This document shows positions 42,939 through 50,495 of a stretch of DNA of 64,000 nucleotides, in pieces. The stretch comes from Anaerolineaceae bacterium (GTDB taxonomy: Bacteria > Chloroflexota > Anaerolineae > Anaerolineales > Anaerolineaceae), in assembly GCA_016841365.1 (NCBI GenBank), contig JAENZI010000001.1, positions 62,001 through 126,000 of the forward strand. The letters run 5' to 3'. A program made the translations under genes and the position numbers. How positions within the stretch are numbered: the first letter of the stretch is position 1; every line of letters starts with the position of its first letter. The notes under the pieces were generated by a model, which saw only the letters and a program-made list of their open reading frames with translations, searched no databases and was not told the origin of the DNA.

Positions 42939-44259
42939 GTTGGTGACAATGCCCAAATTGGGCTTTGATATGGCTGAAGGAACCCTGGTGCGCTGGGTGA
43001 AAGCCGAAGGTGAATCGGTAAATAAAGGCGATGTGATCGCCGAGATCGAAACCGATAAAGCAACGGTCGAGGTTGAATCCACACATGGCGGTGTGATGTT
43101 CAGGCATGTTGTGGAAGAGGAAACGACCCTGCCCGTAAACGCCCCGATTGCTGTGATCGCAAATGATGGTGAAGAACCCTCTGAGGATGAAATCGAGTCC
43201 CTGGTTTCCGCGGCTGGCGGAAAACCAAAAAAGAAGAAGGCCGAAAGCGCTAAGGAAGAAAAAGGTTCAAAAGAAGAACCCGAAGCGAAGGCTAAGAAGG
43301 AATCCGAGCCTGCTGAACCTGCAGAAAAAGAGGAAGAATCAGGGGTGACGCCTGCGGGTGGTGTGCGATCTTCGCCGTTGGCACGCCGTATAGCTGAAGA
43401 TAAAGACGTCAACTTGAAGAAGGTGGAGGGCAGCGGCCCGCGCGGGCGGATCGTTAAACAGGATATTGAAGAGTACCTTGAGACCATGCGAGAAGAAGGC
43501 CGGGAAGAAGAAGCAGAAGCTGTTGGTAAGGCGCTGCAAACCGTCGCAGGTTTTGCCCCCAGTGAAGTGCCCGAAGATGAGGTGCTCGAAATGAGCCGTT
43601 TGCGGCAGGCGATTGGCCGCCGCATGCAGGATTCCAATCAGAACTTCCCGCACTTTTATCTGACGCGCAGCTACCGCACCGGTGCGTTGATGTCACTTCG
43701 CAAAGAACTCAATCAGCTTTTGCCCGAGTCGGATAAGCTCTCGGTAAATGATTTCATCATCAAGGCAGTTGCTTTAGCCCTGCGCCAATATCCCAACCTG
43801 AATGCTTCGATTGAGGATGAAAAGCACATCCGCCGGCATGGTCATGTGAATATTGGGGTGGCTGTGGCTGTGGAAGGCGGCTTGATGACGGTGGTGGTCA
43901 GTGATGCTGACCAAAAACCCCTGCGCCTGATCGCTCGAGAGGTGCGCGAGATGGCCGGGCGGGCGCGAGATGGCAAGGTGAAAAACGAGGATATCCAGGG
44001 ATCGACATTCTCGATCAGCAACCTGGGTATGTTTGAGATTGACGACTTTGCTGCCATCATCAATCCACCTGAGGCTGCCATTTTGGCAGTTGGTGTGGTG
44101 CAGAAGGTGCCTGTGGTTGAAGGCGGCGAGTTGAAGGTCGGCTCACGGATGAAAGCCACCATTTCGGCTGATCACCGTGTGACCGATGGCGCAGAAGCCG
44201 CCGAATTCATGCAGGTGCTGGCGAATTATCTTGAGGAGCCGATGCGCTTGTTGCTGTAA
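42931..44259 (+). CDS. pdhC: Dihydrolipoamide acyltransferase (E2) of the pyruvate/acetoin dehydrogenase complex
   Basis: A 442-residue E2. Lipoyl domain with the lipoylated Lys in EIETDKATVEVES (residues about 37-49); an Ala/Lys/Glu-rich linker; a peripheral subunit-binding domain SSPLARRIAEDKDVNL ... GSGPRGRIVKQDIEEYL; and a catalytic domain ending in SADHRVTDGAEAAEF with the active-site His. AAGGAGG precedes ATG at 42931. No E3 (dihydrolipoamide dehydrogenase) gene follows, so E3 must be shared from elsewhere. The long charged linker (residues 95-155) is Glu/Lys-rich rather than the more common Ala/Pro type. Confidence 0.93.
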   Translation: MAELVTMPKLGFDMAEGTLVRWVKAEGESVNKGDVIAEIETDKATVEVESTHGGVMFRHVVEEETTLPVNAPIAVIANDGEEPSEDEIESLVSAAGGKPKKKKAESAKEEKGSKEEPEAKAKKESEPAEPAEKEEESGVTPAGGVRSSPLARRIAEDKDVNLKKVEGSGPRGRIVKQDIEEYLETMREEGREEEAEAVGKALQTVAGFAPSEVPEDEVLEMSRLRQAIGRRMQDSNQNFPHFYLTRSYRTGALMSLRKELNQLLPESDKLSVNDFIIKAVALALRQYPNLNASIEDEKHIRRHGHVNIGVAVAVEGGLMTVVVSDADQKPLRLIAREVREMAGRARDGKVKNEDIQGSTFSISNLGMFEIDDFAAIINPPEAAILAVGVVQKVPVVEGGELKVGSRMKATISADHRVTDGAEAAEFMQVLANYLEEPMRLLL

Positions 44260-44280
44260 TCGGTTATTGATTTAAATAAG

Positions 44281-44320
44281 AAAATGGGTTGGCCTACTTT
44301 TGGTCAACCTATTTCTGTTT
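44281..44320. terminator. Terminator between convergent pdhC and lytic transglycosylase genes
   Basis: GGTTGGCC (44287-44294) pairs with GGTCAACC (44302-44309, one G-U) around a 7-base loop, flanked by AAAAT and TATTT. The symmetrical A/T flanks would serve both converging genes. Confidence 0.7.
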
Positions 44321-44353
44321 TAATTAAGAAGTAATGCAGAAAAAGACATAATT

Positions 44354-46798
44354 TTAGTTCACGAGCTCGCCATACAGCCACTTATACACGTAATGGATCT
44401 CGTTGATCAGCTTGATGTAAAGGCGTGTTTCCTCAATGCGTACGACCTCCAGGAACAGGTCCGGGTCGTCAGTGGGGGTCAGCTCTTTCCAGGCGATGGT
44501 ATTGCCCGGGCCGCCATTGTAGGCTGCCAGCATGGCGAATAGATCACCATTGAAGTAATTGAGCTGTTTACGCAGGTAATTAGCGCCGAACACCAGGCTC
44601 ACGTAAGGACGGTTGAGGTCCGCATCGGTGTAATTTTCGGGCCATGCCATCTCGTTTGCCAGTTGGGTGCCAGTGGAGGGGATGATCTGCATCAGTCCGC
44701 GAGCGCCGGCACCGGAGCTGATAAAGCCCTCGTAGGTGCTTTCTTGCCGAATTAACGCCAGCATCAGCAGGGGGGATAGCGATTCGGATTCGGCAACAGG
44801 CAGCAGCCAGTCGAGGTAATAGGCTCCGAAACGGACACGGGAGAAGAACTCTGGTGCATCCAGGGTGGCTGCGCCTTCTAAACTCGCCATCTTGAGCAGT
44901 TCTGTGCTGGCGATCAGGGCGGAGCGGTACAGCCCAATGTCAACCAGGGCAGGGATCAGCCTAAAGGTTTGTGCAGGGTCTGATGCCAGTTCAAGCCGCA
45001 GTGATTCAAACTCAGATTTTGCAGCGGGGTAATCCCCTAATGCCCAATATTCCAGCCCGCGCTGGTAGCGGGGATCGTTGACCAGCAACCCCGGGCTCTC
45101 GAGGTTGATATCCGGTGCCAGGTTGAAAGTTGTGCGCAGCCAGGTTTCGGCTTCCATCCGGTAAGGTGTCAGGTCCGGGTCTAATGTGTAGGATGATGGA
45201 GGTGTGAGCACACCCTGACCGATCAGCAGGTCCTCAGCCCGGATGCTGTAGTGGCCGAAAGGGTCTGCGGTTTGCGCTTGTTTCCATGTGTCGAGGGCGG
45301 TGCTGATGTCACCCAGCGCTTCCTGACATTTGCCAATCCACAGGTAGGCGGCTGCTGTTTGCTCCGTCTCACTGGCTAAAACCAGCGCTCGGGAGAAGTA
45401 TGATTGCGCCGTCGTCCAATCCCCCAGCCTGACCATGGCGATCCCGGCAAAATAGGCACCGCGGAAAGCACCTTCGGATGCGGGGTATTCCTGTGCAATG
45501 CGTGCCCAGGTTTCGGCTGCCTCAACGAGCATCCCGGCGCGTTCAAACGAGCGGCCTGCTAAAAAGAGGAAATTCGGTGACTCGGGATTTTCCGGGCGTT
45601 GTGCCGGAAAGGTCAGAGCGAATTCTGCTGCCCGTTCCGGTTCTCCCAGGTAAGCCCACAGGGTATATTCGATATCTTCCCAGGCATCAATGAAATAGGT
45701 GCTGGTGGGATAATCGAGGATCAATTGCTCCCACAGGGCGATCGCAGCCTCAAATTGCACCTCACGATCGGCGCTATCCAGCGCGCGGGTGGCGAGTGCT
45801 TTAAAGTAGATGGCGGCGTCGGCGGCAATTTCTGCACCAGATGCCAGGTAGCGGTCAAAAGCTTCGATCGCCAGGGCATGATTGCCAACATAATAATTGA
45901 TCAACCCGCGCTGGTATTCGTTGACTTCGACCCCGGCTTCAACCAGGGTCACCAGTGCGGAATAGGCGTCATAGGTGAAGGGGTAGTTGGTGGCGGCATC
46001 CTGGAAGTAGGCATAAGCCTCTTCGGGCTGTTCGCGTTCGAGGTAGATGCGCCCGATCCGCAAGTCCATTTCTGCCTTCGTATAGTCATTATCGGCAGAT
46101 ACCAGGATGTCCTGATAAAGCCGCAAAGCAGTGTCCTGTTGGCCGGATTGCTGATAGGCGACGGCAACTTTGACTTCGAGGGCGGTCGTGCCGCCGGAGG
46201 GTTCAGCAAGCGCGGCTTCTTCGTAAGCGGTGACCGCCTGTGCCGGGTCGCCCATAGTGGTGAGCAGGTCACCGCGCAGTTCATGCACGTGCGAATCGAG
46301 CAAATTGGGGCGCAGCGTCAGGTAGGCGTCATAAGCTTGGATGGCTTCGGAATAGCGTTCAAGACGGGTGTAGGTTTTGCCCAGCATATACTGGGCGCGG
46401 GCAGCTATCACTGGGTCCTCTGCAGCCGCAGCCTGTTCAAAGTGATCACGGGCCAGTCCGTAGGCTTCTTGTTCGTAAAGCGCCTGACCCATCCCCAATT
46501 GGCTGGCAGCCATCACCAGTGGATCATTGGTCTGAGCAAGGGTGGATTGGAATATCTCGTAGGCGGTCTCGTAATCGCCAACGAACAGGGCAACTTCACC
46601 ATCATTCACCAGGTTTTCTGGCGTTTTGGTGGGGGTTGGCGTGGGCGTTGGGGTGAGGGTTGCGGTGGGCGCAGGGGGAAGGGTGGGCGTTGAAGATGGC
46701 GCTTGCGGTTGGCTTTCTGGGGCACCAAGCATCGTGCAGGCGGACAGGATCAGCGTTAGGATTAAGGTTAAAAGGATCGCTTTGTTTTGCTTTTTCAT
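44354..46798 (-). CDS. Soluble-type lytic transglycosylase lipoprotein with TPR repeats
   Basis: An 814-residue envelope enzyme cutting glycan strands to leave 1,6-anhydro-MurNAc. Lipoprotein signal with lipobox LILSAC (Cys about 21), a Pro/Thr linker (PTPTPTPTKTPENLVNDG), then a long series of tetratricopeptide-type helices (residues about 60-600). A C-terminal SLT domain has the catalytic Glu in ALIRQESTYEG, SGAGARGLMQI, NRPYVSLVFGANYLRKQL and AAYNGGPGN. It matches Slt70-like enzymes but is membrane-anchored. Weak A/G-rich ribosome site. Likely acts in wall turnover. Confidence 0.9.
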   Translation of the reverse strand: MKKQNKAILLTLILTLILSACTMLGAPESQPQAPSSTPTLPPAPTATLTPTPTPTPTKTPENLVNDGEVALFVGDYETAYEIFQSTLAQTNDPLVMAASQLGMGQALYEQEAYGLARDHFEQAAAAEDPVIAARAQYMLGKTYTRLERYSEAIQAYDAYLTLRPNLLDSHVHELRGDLLTTMGDPAQAVTAYEEAALAEPSGGTTALEVKVAVAYQQSGQQDTALRLYQDILVSADNDYTKAEMDLRIGRIYLEREQPEEAYAYFQDAATNYPFTYDAYSALVTLVEAGVEVNEYQRGLINYYVGNHALAIEAFDRYLASGAEIAADAAIYFKALATRALDSADREVQFEAAIALWEQLILDYPTSTYFIDAWEDIEYTLWAYLGEPERAAEFALTFPAQRPENPESPNFLFLAGRSFERAGMLVEAAETWARIAQEYPASEGAFRGAYFAGIAMVRLGDWTTAQSYFSRALVLASETEQTAAAYLWIGKCQEALGDISTALDTWKQAQTADPFGHYSIRAEDLLIGQGVLTPPSSYTLDPDLTPYRMEAETWLRTTFNLAPDINLESPGLLVNDPRYQRGLEYWALGDYPAAKSEFESLRLELASDPAQTFRLIPALVDIGLYRSALIASTELLKMASLEGAATLDAPEFFSRVRFGAYYLDWLLPVAESESLSPLLMLALIRQESTYEGFISSGAGARGLMQIIPSTGTQLANEMAWPENYTDADLNRPYVSLVFGANYLRKQLNYFNGDLFAMLAAYNGGPGNTIAWKELTPTDDPDLFLEVVRIEETRLYIKLINEIHYVYKWLYGELVN

Positions 46799-46901
46799 GC
46801 ATTAAAGTGTAACATAAGGGCGCGTGAACAGGTAGTTTTCGATTTTTAGGGATCGGCAATGGAAATTGCTTAACCTGTGTTAGATCAATGTTGTTCGATT
46901 C

Positions 46902-47621
46902 TCAATCAACCCGCTCACCGCCAAAACTGCGGCTGACTTTGCAACCTTGTTCTTCAGATGTGATATTTCCCATCAAAAAATCTGCGGTAGACGGATCAGA
47001 GATATTCGTAAAGACAATTTCGTAGTGGATTTCAACGCCCGACCCTGGTGGGGTGTAATAGCCATCATAGAACGATCCGCCTGGCCCTGAATTTAAGAGA
47101 AAGAAGAATATCTCAGGTGCTTCTCCCATGCCCTGTACGATCAAGGATGCCGCTTCTGCGCCAAGTGTTATCGTGACTTGTTCTGGCGGTGATGCCTCAA
47201 AAGGCATTGAGATATTTGGACAGGTGATTGTCCCTTCATCGTGATTGATCATCCAGTTTGAAGTTCCTTCTGGTGGGAAGATTGTGTCTGGCGCATCAGG
47301 ATCTTCTGCAGGGTTGTCCTCGGGATCTTCGTCAGGAATTTCTTCATCCGCTTCTGAGTCATCCTCTTCCTCCGTAAAATCAAAACCAGGTTCAGATTCC
47401 TGTGGTGATACCTCATCTTCAGAAAAAACCATTCCCTCTTCACCACCAGGCTCTGAGGCTTCTTCTTCGCTGAATTCCATGCCTTCACTATCATCCTGAG
47501 CAGCAGCATCATCTTCAGTGAAGTCAAAACCGCCTTCAGATGTGTCTGCCATCCCGCCAGCGCATGCGGTTAATAGCAGCACCCCAACCAACAATAAGCC
47601 GACCAATCTTAATTTATTCAT
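46902..47621 (-). CDS. Lipoprotein with acidic F-x-F/S-E-E-type repeats
   Basis: A 239-residue lipoprotein: MNKLRLVGLLLVGVLLLTAC signal with the acylated Cys at about 20. Residues 27-115 are very acidic and built from an imperfect repeat: GGFDFTEDDAAAQ, GMEFSEEEASEP, GMVFSEDEVSPQ, PGFDFTEEEDDS. The rest is a folded, beta-rich domain (EQVTITLGAEAASLIVQG; IHYEIVFTNISDPS) with three Cys. I do not recognise a family. The repeat could act as a spacer or a cation-binding arm; that is a guess. Confidence 0.7.
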   Translation of the reverse strand: MNKLRLVGLLLVGVLLLTACAGGMADTSEGGFDFTEDDAAAQDDSEGMEFSEEEASEPGGEEGMVFSEDEVSPQESEPGFDFTEEEDDSEADEEIPDEDPEDNPAEDPDAPDTIFPPEGTSNWMINHDEGTITCPNISMPFEASPPEQVTITLGAEAASLIVQGMGEAPEIFFFLLNSGPGGSFYDGYYTPPGSGVEIHYEIVFTNISDPSTADFLMGNITSEEQGCKVSRSFGGERVD

Positions 47622-47744
47622 TTGATTTCCGATCACTTATATTTGGATATATCAGATATTATATATCATATTAATCAGTATTTCAATCAGCAATGATTGG
47701 TTTTTAACTTGATCGAGGCGCTGTGATCAAGCTTGGACGGGCTT

Positions 47745-47759
47745 GGGACATGGTATGAT
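47745..47759 (+). promoter_or_regulatory. Possible extended -10 promoter of the amphi-Trp gene
   Basis: TGGTATGAT at 47751-47759 has the TGN plus TATGAT layout; a TTGGAC lies 15 bases upstream of the -10, a short spacing. The start codon is 58 bases further on. Confidence 0.4.
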
Positions 47760-47817
47760 AGGAACAGGGTTGAAAATGATATTTGTGTGACACTGACATC
47801 TTAGAAAGGAGATCTTC

Positions 47818-48147
47818 ATGGCGAAAAAGAAAACAAAATTATTTAGGCACAAGGCACGCATGTCACAAGCGGAAGTGAGTGAATTCTTGGGGCAATTGGG
47901 GCAAAAGATCGGTGAGGGGCAGGTTGTGCTGCGCCAGACGCCGGAAGACCTGGTGCTCGAGATGCCGCGCCACATGCGGATGACGGTCAAAGTGAGTAAG
48001 AAGCAGAAACCCGCTAAGGGCACACGCCATCAGATGACGGTCAAGCTCACCTGGTATGACGAGGATCACCAGGAGGATCCAATGGCGTTAGGGTTAGAGG
48101 ATAGGTCGGGTGCGTTCGCAACCGGAATGCACAACGCGAATAAGTGA
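47818..48147 (+). CDS. Amphi-Trp domain-containing small protein
   Basis: A 109-residue cytosolic protein, Lys/Met-rich, with an amphipathic pattern around residues 15-80: RMSQAEVSEFLGQLGQKI, VVLRQTPEDLVLEMP, HQMTVKLTWYDED, matching the amphi-Trp family found beside redox genes and in archaea. Its function is unknown. ATG at 47818 has AGGAGA eight bases upstream. The following small membrane protein starts close by, so they are probably co-transcribed. Confidence 0.7.
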   Translation: MAKKKTKLFRHKARMSQAEVSEFLGQLGQKIGEGQVVLRQTPEDLVLEMPRHMRMTVKVSKKQKPAKGTRHQMTVKLTWYDEDHQEDPMALGLEDRSGAFATGMHNANK

Positions 48148-48188
48148 AAATCAATGGATCACCCTTACATATTGCTGAAAGGATTACT

Positions 48189-48593
48189 ATGCAAACATTA
48201 CAAAAATCAAGGAGAAGGATCGGCTTGCTGCGCTGGGTTGCCAGGGTGTGGAGTATTCTGGCATTGCTGTTTGCCGTGGTATTGTTGATTTCCATTTTGT
48301 TGGCTGACACAAGCGATCTGACCGGCTTCTACTGGGTTTTGTTTGGTTTGTGGTTTGCAGCGGTACTGGGTGTGGCGGCGGGTTGGCGTTGGGAGTTGGG
48401 CGGTCCGATCGTGGCGATCACTGCGCTGGTGTCGCGAGAAATGGTGTATTACTTTCTGAGCGGACGTATTCTGGTTGATTTTTGGATCGTCTGGCTGCCG
48501 GTCTTGCCCCCGGCAATGCTATTCATTTTTATTTACAGGAAAGAACACCCCAGAAGATCGGAAGACGATCAGTATCCTGGTTATGGATGGTGA
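48189..48593 (+). CDS. Small membrane protein, four helices, unknown function
   Basis: A 134-residue protein with four hydrophobic stretches (about 18-38, 47-66, 73-92, 100-120) and a charged C-terminus (KEHPRRSEDDQYPGYGW). I do not recognise a family. ATG 48189 (MQTLQKS) follows AAAGGA; a GTG start at 48144 overlaps the amphi-Trp stop and would add 15 residues. Its stop codon directly abuts that of the convergent VTT-domain gene. Confidence 0.6.
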   Translation: MQTLQKSRRRIGLLRWVARVWSILALLFAVVLLISILLADTSDLTGFYWVLFGLWFAAVLGVAAGWRWELGGPIVAITALVSREMVYYFLSGRILVDFWIVWLPVLPPAMLFIFIYRKEHPRRSEDDQYPGYGW

Positions 48594-49190
48594 TCAACTG
48601 AATATGAGCTGGCTTAAGCTCGCACCAAAGAATGCCAGGATAAATGAGTCAATACCATACACGAGCAGCGTGGTCCACAGGTAGCAGTTAAAATCAACCT
48701 GGTAAGTGCCGCACACATAGCTGAAGCCGCGTTTGCCAAAGGGGATGTATCGGCATGCGATCAATAAGAGGGGGGAGGAGAGGGGGAGATTTCCAAGTCC
48801 GAAGGGCAGGCGGCTCTTTTTTTCTTTAAAATCAAACACATCGCCCATTGTTTGCCCGATTTTGTAATGGATGAGCGCGGCGAGGGTATTGCCGATGGTG
48901 GCGAGGAGAGCCGCTTGGAGCGGGGTTAATAAAACAGCCAGAAACAGTGTCAGGGGGATTGCAGGGATGAACGTGAATCCGATAAGGATATATGTAAAAA
49001 TACTTATGAGGGCAGCCTGTGGTCGGTGGTTTCTGATGTAGCTTTGGACACCGGATAGATCAAAATAGAGGTAAATGAGAATAACGATCAGTATAGAAGC
49101 CACCAAGATGATGAAATTGATGGTTTTTTTATTTTCCAGAGATTTAAATAATAATTTCTTTCGGTTCATGGGATTGAAGGATGAATTCAT
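48594..49190 (-). CDS. VTT-domain (TVP38/TMEM64-type) membrane protein
   Basis: A 198-residue membrane protein with five to six helices. The VTT/SNARE-associated domain appears as IFTYILIGFTFIPAIPLT, then ATIGNTLAALIHYKIGQTMGDVF, followed by LLIACRYIPFGKRGFSYVCGTY, with the conserved small-residue and Pro turns. The family includes phospholipid scramblase-like and DedA-related proteins. Start ATG at 49190 or eight codons later. Role in lipid movement is a family-level guess. Confidence 0.75.
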   Translation of the reverse strand: MNSSFNPMNRKKLLFKSLENKKTINFIILVASILIVILIYLYFDLSGVQSYIRNHRPQAALISIFTYILIGFTFIPAIPLTLFLAVLLTPLQAALLATIGNTLAALIHYKIGQTMGDVFDFKEKKSRLPFGLGNLPLSSPLLLIACRYIPFGKRGFSYVCGTYQVDFNCYLWTTLLVYGIDSFILAFFGASLSQLIFS

Positions 49191-49291
49191 TTTGGATTAT
49201 GTAATTATATACCTAAGATACGACCTAAATAATTGACAATACGGGATATCCTCTGGGTTTCATGTCTATTTCATATATTATTCTAATAAAT

Positions 49292-49326
49292 ATACTATTG
49301 ACAAATATAGAATAGTATGAGATAAT
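49292..49326 (+). promoter_or_regulatory. Promoter and inverted-repeat operator of the padR gene
   Basis: -35 TTGACA (49298-49303), 17-base spacer, -10 GATAAT (49321-49326). A perfect 8-base inverted repeat, ATACTATT (49292-49299) and AATAGTAT (49311-49318) with an 11-base centre, covers the -35 and spacer. This layout (ATAC...GTAT) is typical of PadR operators and suggests autorepression. Confidence 0.75.
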
Positions 49327-49354
49327 GATATCATCTTGAATAGAAAGGTGTAAT

Positions 49355-49735
49355 ATGCCAAGACATAAACGAGGTTGGGCGATCAATGAGGATGGTCATC
49401 GCAGAAAGCGGCGAACGCCATTGACGGTTGCTCTGGTTGAGCCTGCGCTGCTGATTTTGATCCAACATCACGCACGACACGGCTATGCCTTACATCATGC
49501 ACTGAAGTCTCTCGGCATCCGTCCAATCCATCCCAGCGTTGTATACCGAACGTTGAAGCAGATGGAAGAATTGGATTGGATCCAGGCAGATTGGGACACT
49601 GACGCAGGTCAGGGGCCGCCCAGGAAGATTTTTTCCCTCACGCAATCAGGTGAGGAGGCATTGCGCACCTGGCAAGATGAATTGGTAAAAGCTCAGAAGA
49701 GCATCGAGCATTTGCTTGAGCTTGAAGAGGATTAA
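49355..49735 (+). CDS. PadR-family transcriptional regulator
   Basis: A 126-residue PadR regulator. A basic N-terminus (MPRHKRGWAINEDGHRRKRR) leads into the winged helix: ALLILIQHHARHGYALHHALKSLGI ... VVYRTLKQMEELDWIQADW ... GPPRKIFSLTQSGEEALRTW. Downstream is a His/Arg-rich protein and upstream is its own dyad operator. The inducer is unknown. ATG at 49355 is preceded by AAAGGTGT. Confidence 0.88.
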   Translation: MPRHKRGWAINEDGHRRKRRTPLTVALVEPALLILIQHHARHGYALHHALKSLGIRPIHPSVVYRTLKQMEELDWIQADWDTDAGQGPPRKIFSLTQSGEEALRTWQDELVKAQKSIEHLLELEED

Positions 49736-49856
49736 AGGAAAGGAGTAAGGATGTAGAAATGAAATCGCTAAGTAATGGACAGATGTCAATAACGAGGGAC
49801 TGGGAAGTCCACAGTAAATTACAAATAAAAATATACGTTCAAAGGAGAATGAGTAT

Positions 49857-50282
49857 ATGACCTTTAGAGAAAAAAATAAAAATTACCGAAAAGAAAATCC
49901 CATGAGACCACATCGCAGGGGATATGAACGTGGCACCAAAGATAGTGAATGTTTTGAGCGAACACCAAAACACATTGGGGCTGAGAGAATGCACCCCGGC
50001 ACAACGGAGCGCCCCAACCGATTTCAAACACCTGGTTTTGAAGGTGTAAGGGAAAATCGTCGTAGAAAAGCGAGATTACATCGCCATCACCACAGCATGC
50101 ACGGTACTCACGAATTTAGTGAGCGTCATTATGATCGTAGGCCAAGAGTCACAACCCGTGAATTGCTGCATGAAAGACACCGGCTTGAGCAGCGGATAGA
50201 TTTTCTCAGACCCCGGCTCTGCCGAATTAATCACCGGTTGCATCACCGATTTGCACATCATCGCAATATGGCTGAAAGATAG
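49857..50282 (+). CDS. Small His/Arg-rich protein of unknown function
   Basis: A 141-residue, strongly basic protein: about 15% His and more than 20% Arg by eye, with runs such as RLHRHHHSMHG and HHRFAHHRN, and only two Cys. No signal peptide, membrane helix or recognised domain. A good ribosome site (AAAGGAG) before ATG 49857 and position behind the padR gene argue that it is real and PadR-controlled. It could bind nucleic acid or metal; there is no direct evidence for either. Confidence 0.55.
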   Translation: MTFREKNKNYRKENPMRPHRRGYERGTKDSECFERTPKHIGAERMHPGTTERPNRFQTPGFEGVRENRRRKARLHRHHHSMHGTHEFSERHYDRRPRVTTRELLHERHRLEQRIDFLRPRLCRINHRLHHRFAHHRNMAER

Positions 50283-50330
50283 GATAGTACTGAGAAATTA
50301 AACAAAAGGTTGTAAAAGGTAGATTCGGCA

Positions 50331-50361
50331 AACAAGGGCCCGTTCTGGGCCCAGATTTGTT
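50331..50361 (+). terminator. Hairpin after the His/Arg-rich gene, possible terminator
   Basis: AACAA + GGGCCC pairs with GGGCCC + TTGTT around a 5-base loop with a 4-base bulge. The following bases are TAAAGGG, so the T-tract is weak. Confidence 0.45.
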
Positions 50362-50495
50362 TAAAGGGATTGTTTAATCATGATATTTGGGTTGATGTTG
50401 ATAGTAGATTAAAGGGGTACAATTGGTCAGTAATTTTCTGTAGAGAACTTGCAATCGCGTAATTTTTCTTTCGGTGACTAATAGGAGTTTTGAGG

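Noticed and set aside
42885-43637. Minus-strand frame of 250 codons opposite pdhC
   Set aside because: Ser/Thr/Pro-rich complement of the Glu/Lys-rich linker of the E2 protein; a known artefact of biased codons.
45599-46693. Long plus-strand frame of 364 codons opposite the lytic transglycosylase
   Set aside because: Antisense shadow of a clearly conserved protein; the translated product has no family pattern and no ribosome site.
50331-50361. GGGCCC hairpin as a regulatory site for the sulfur-relay gene
   Set aside because: It lies more than 120 bases upstream and looks like a gene-end hairpin of the preceding unit.
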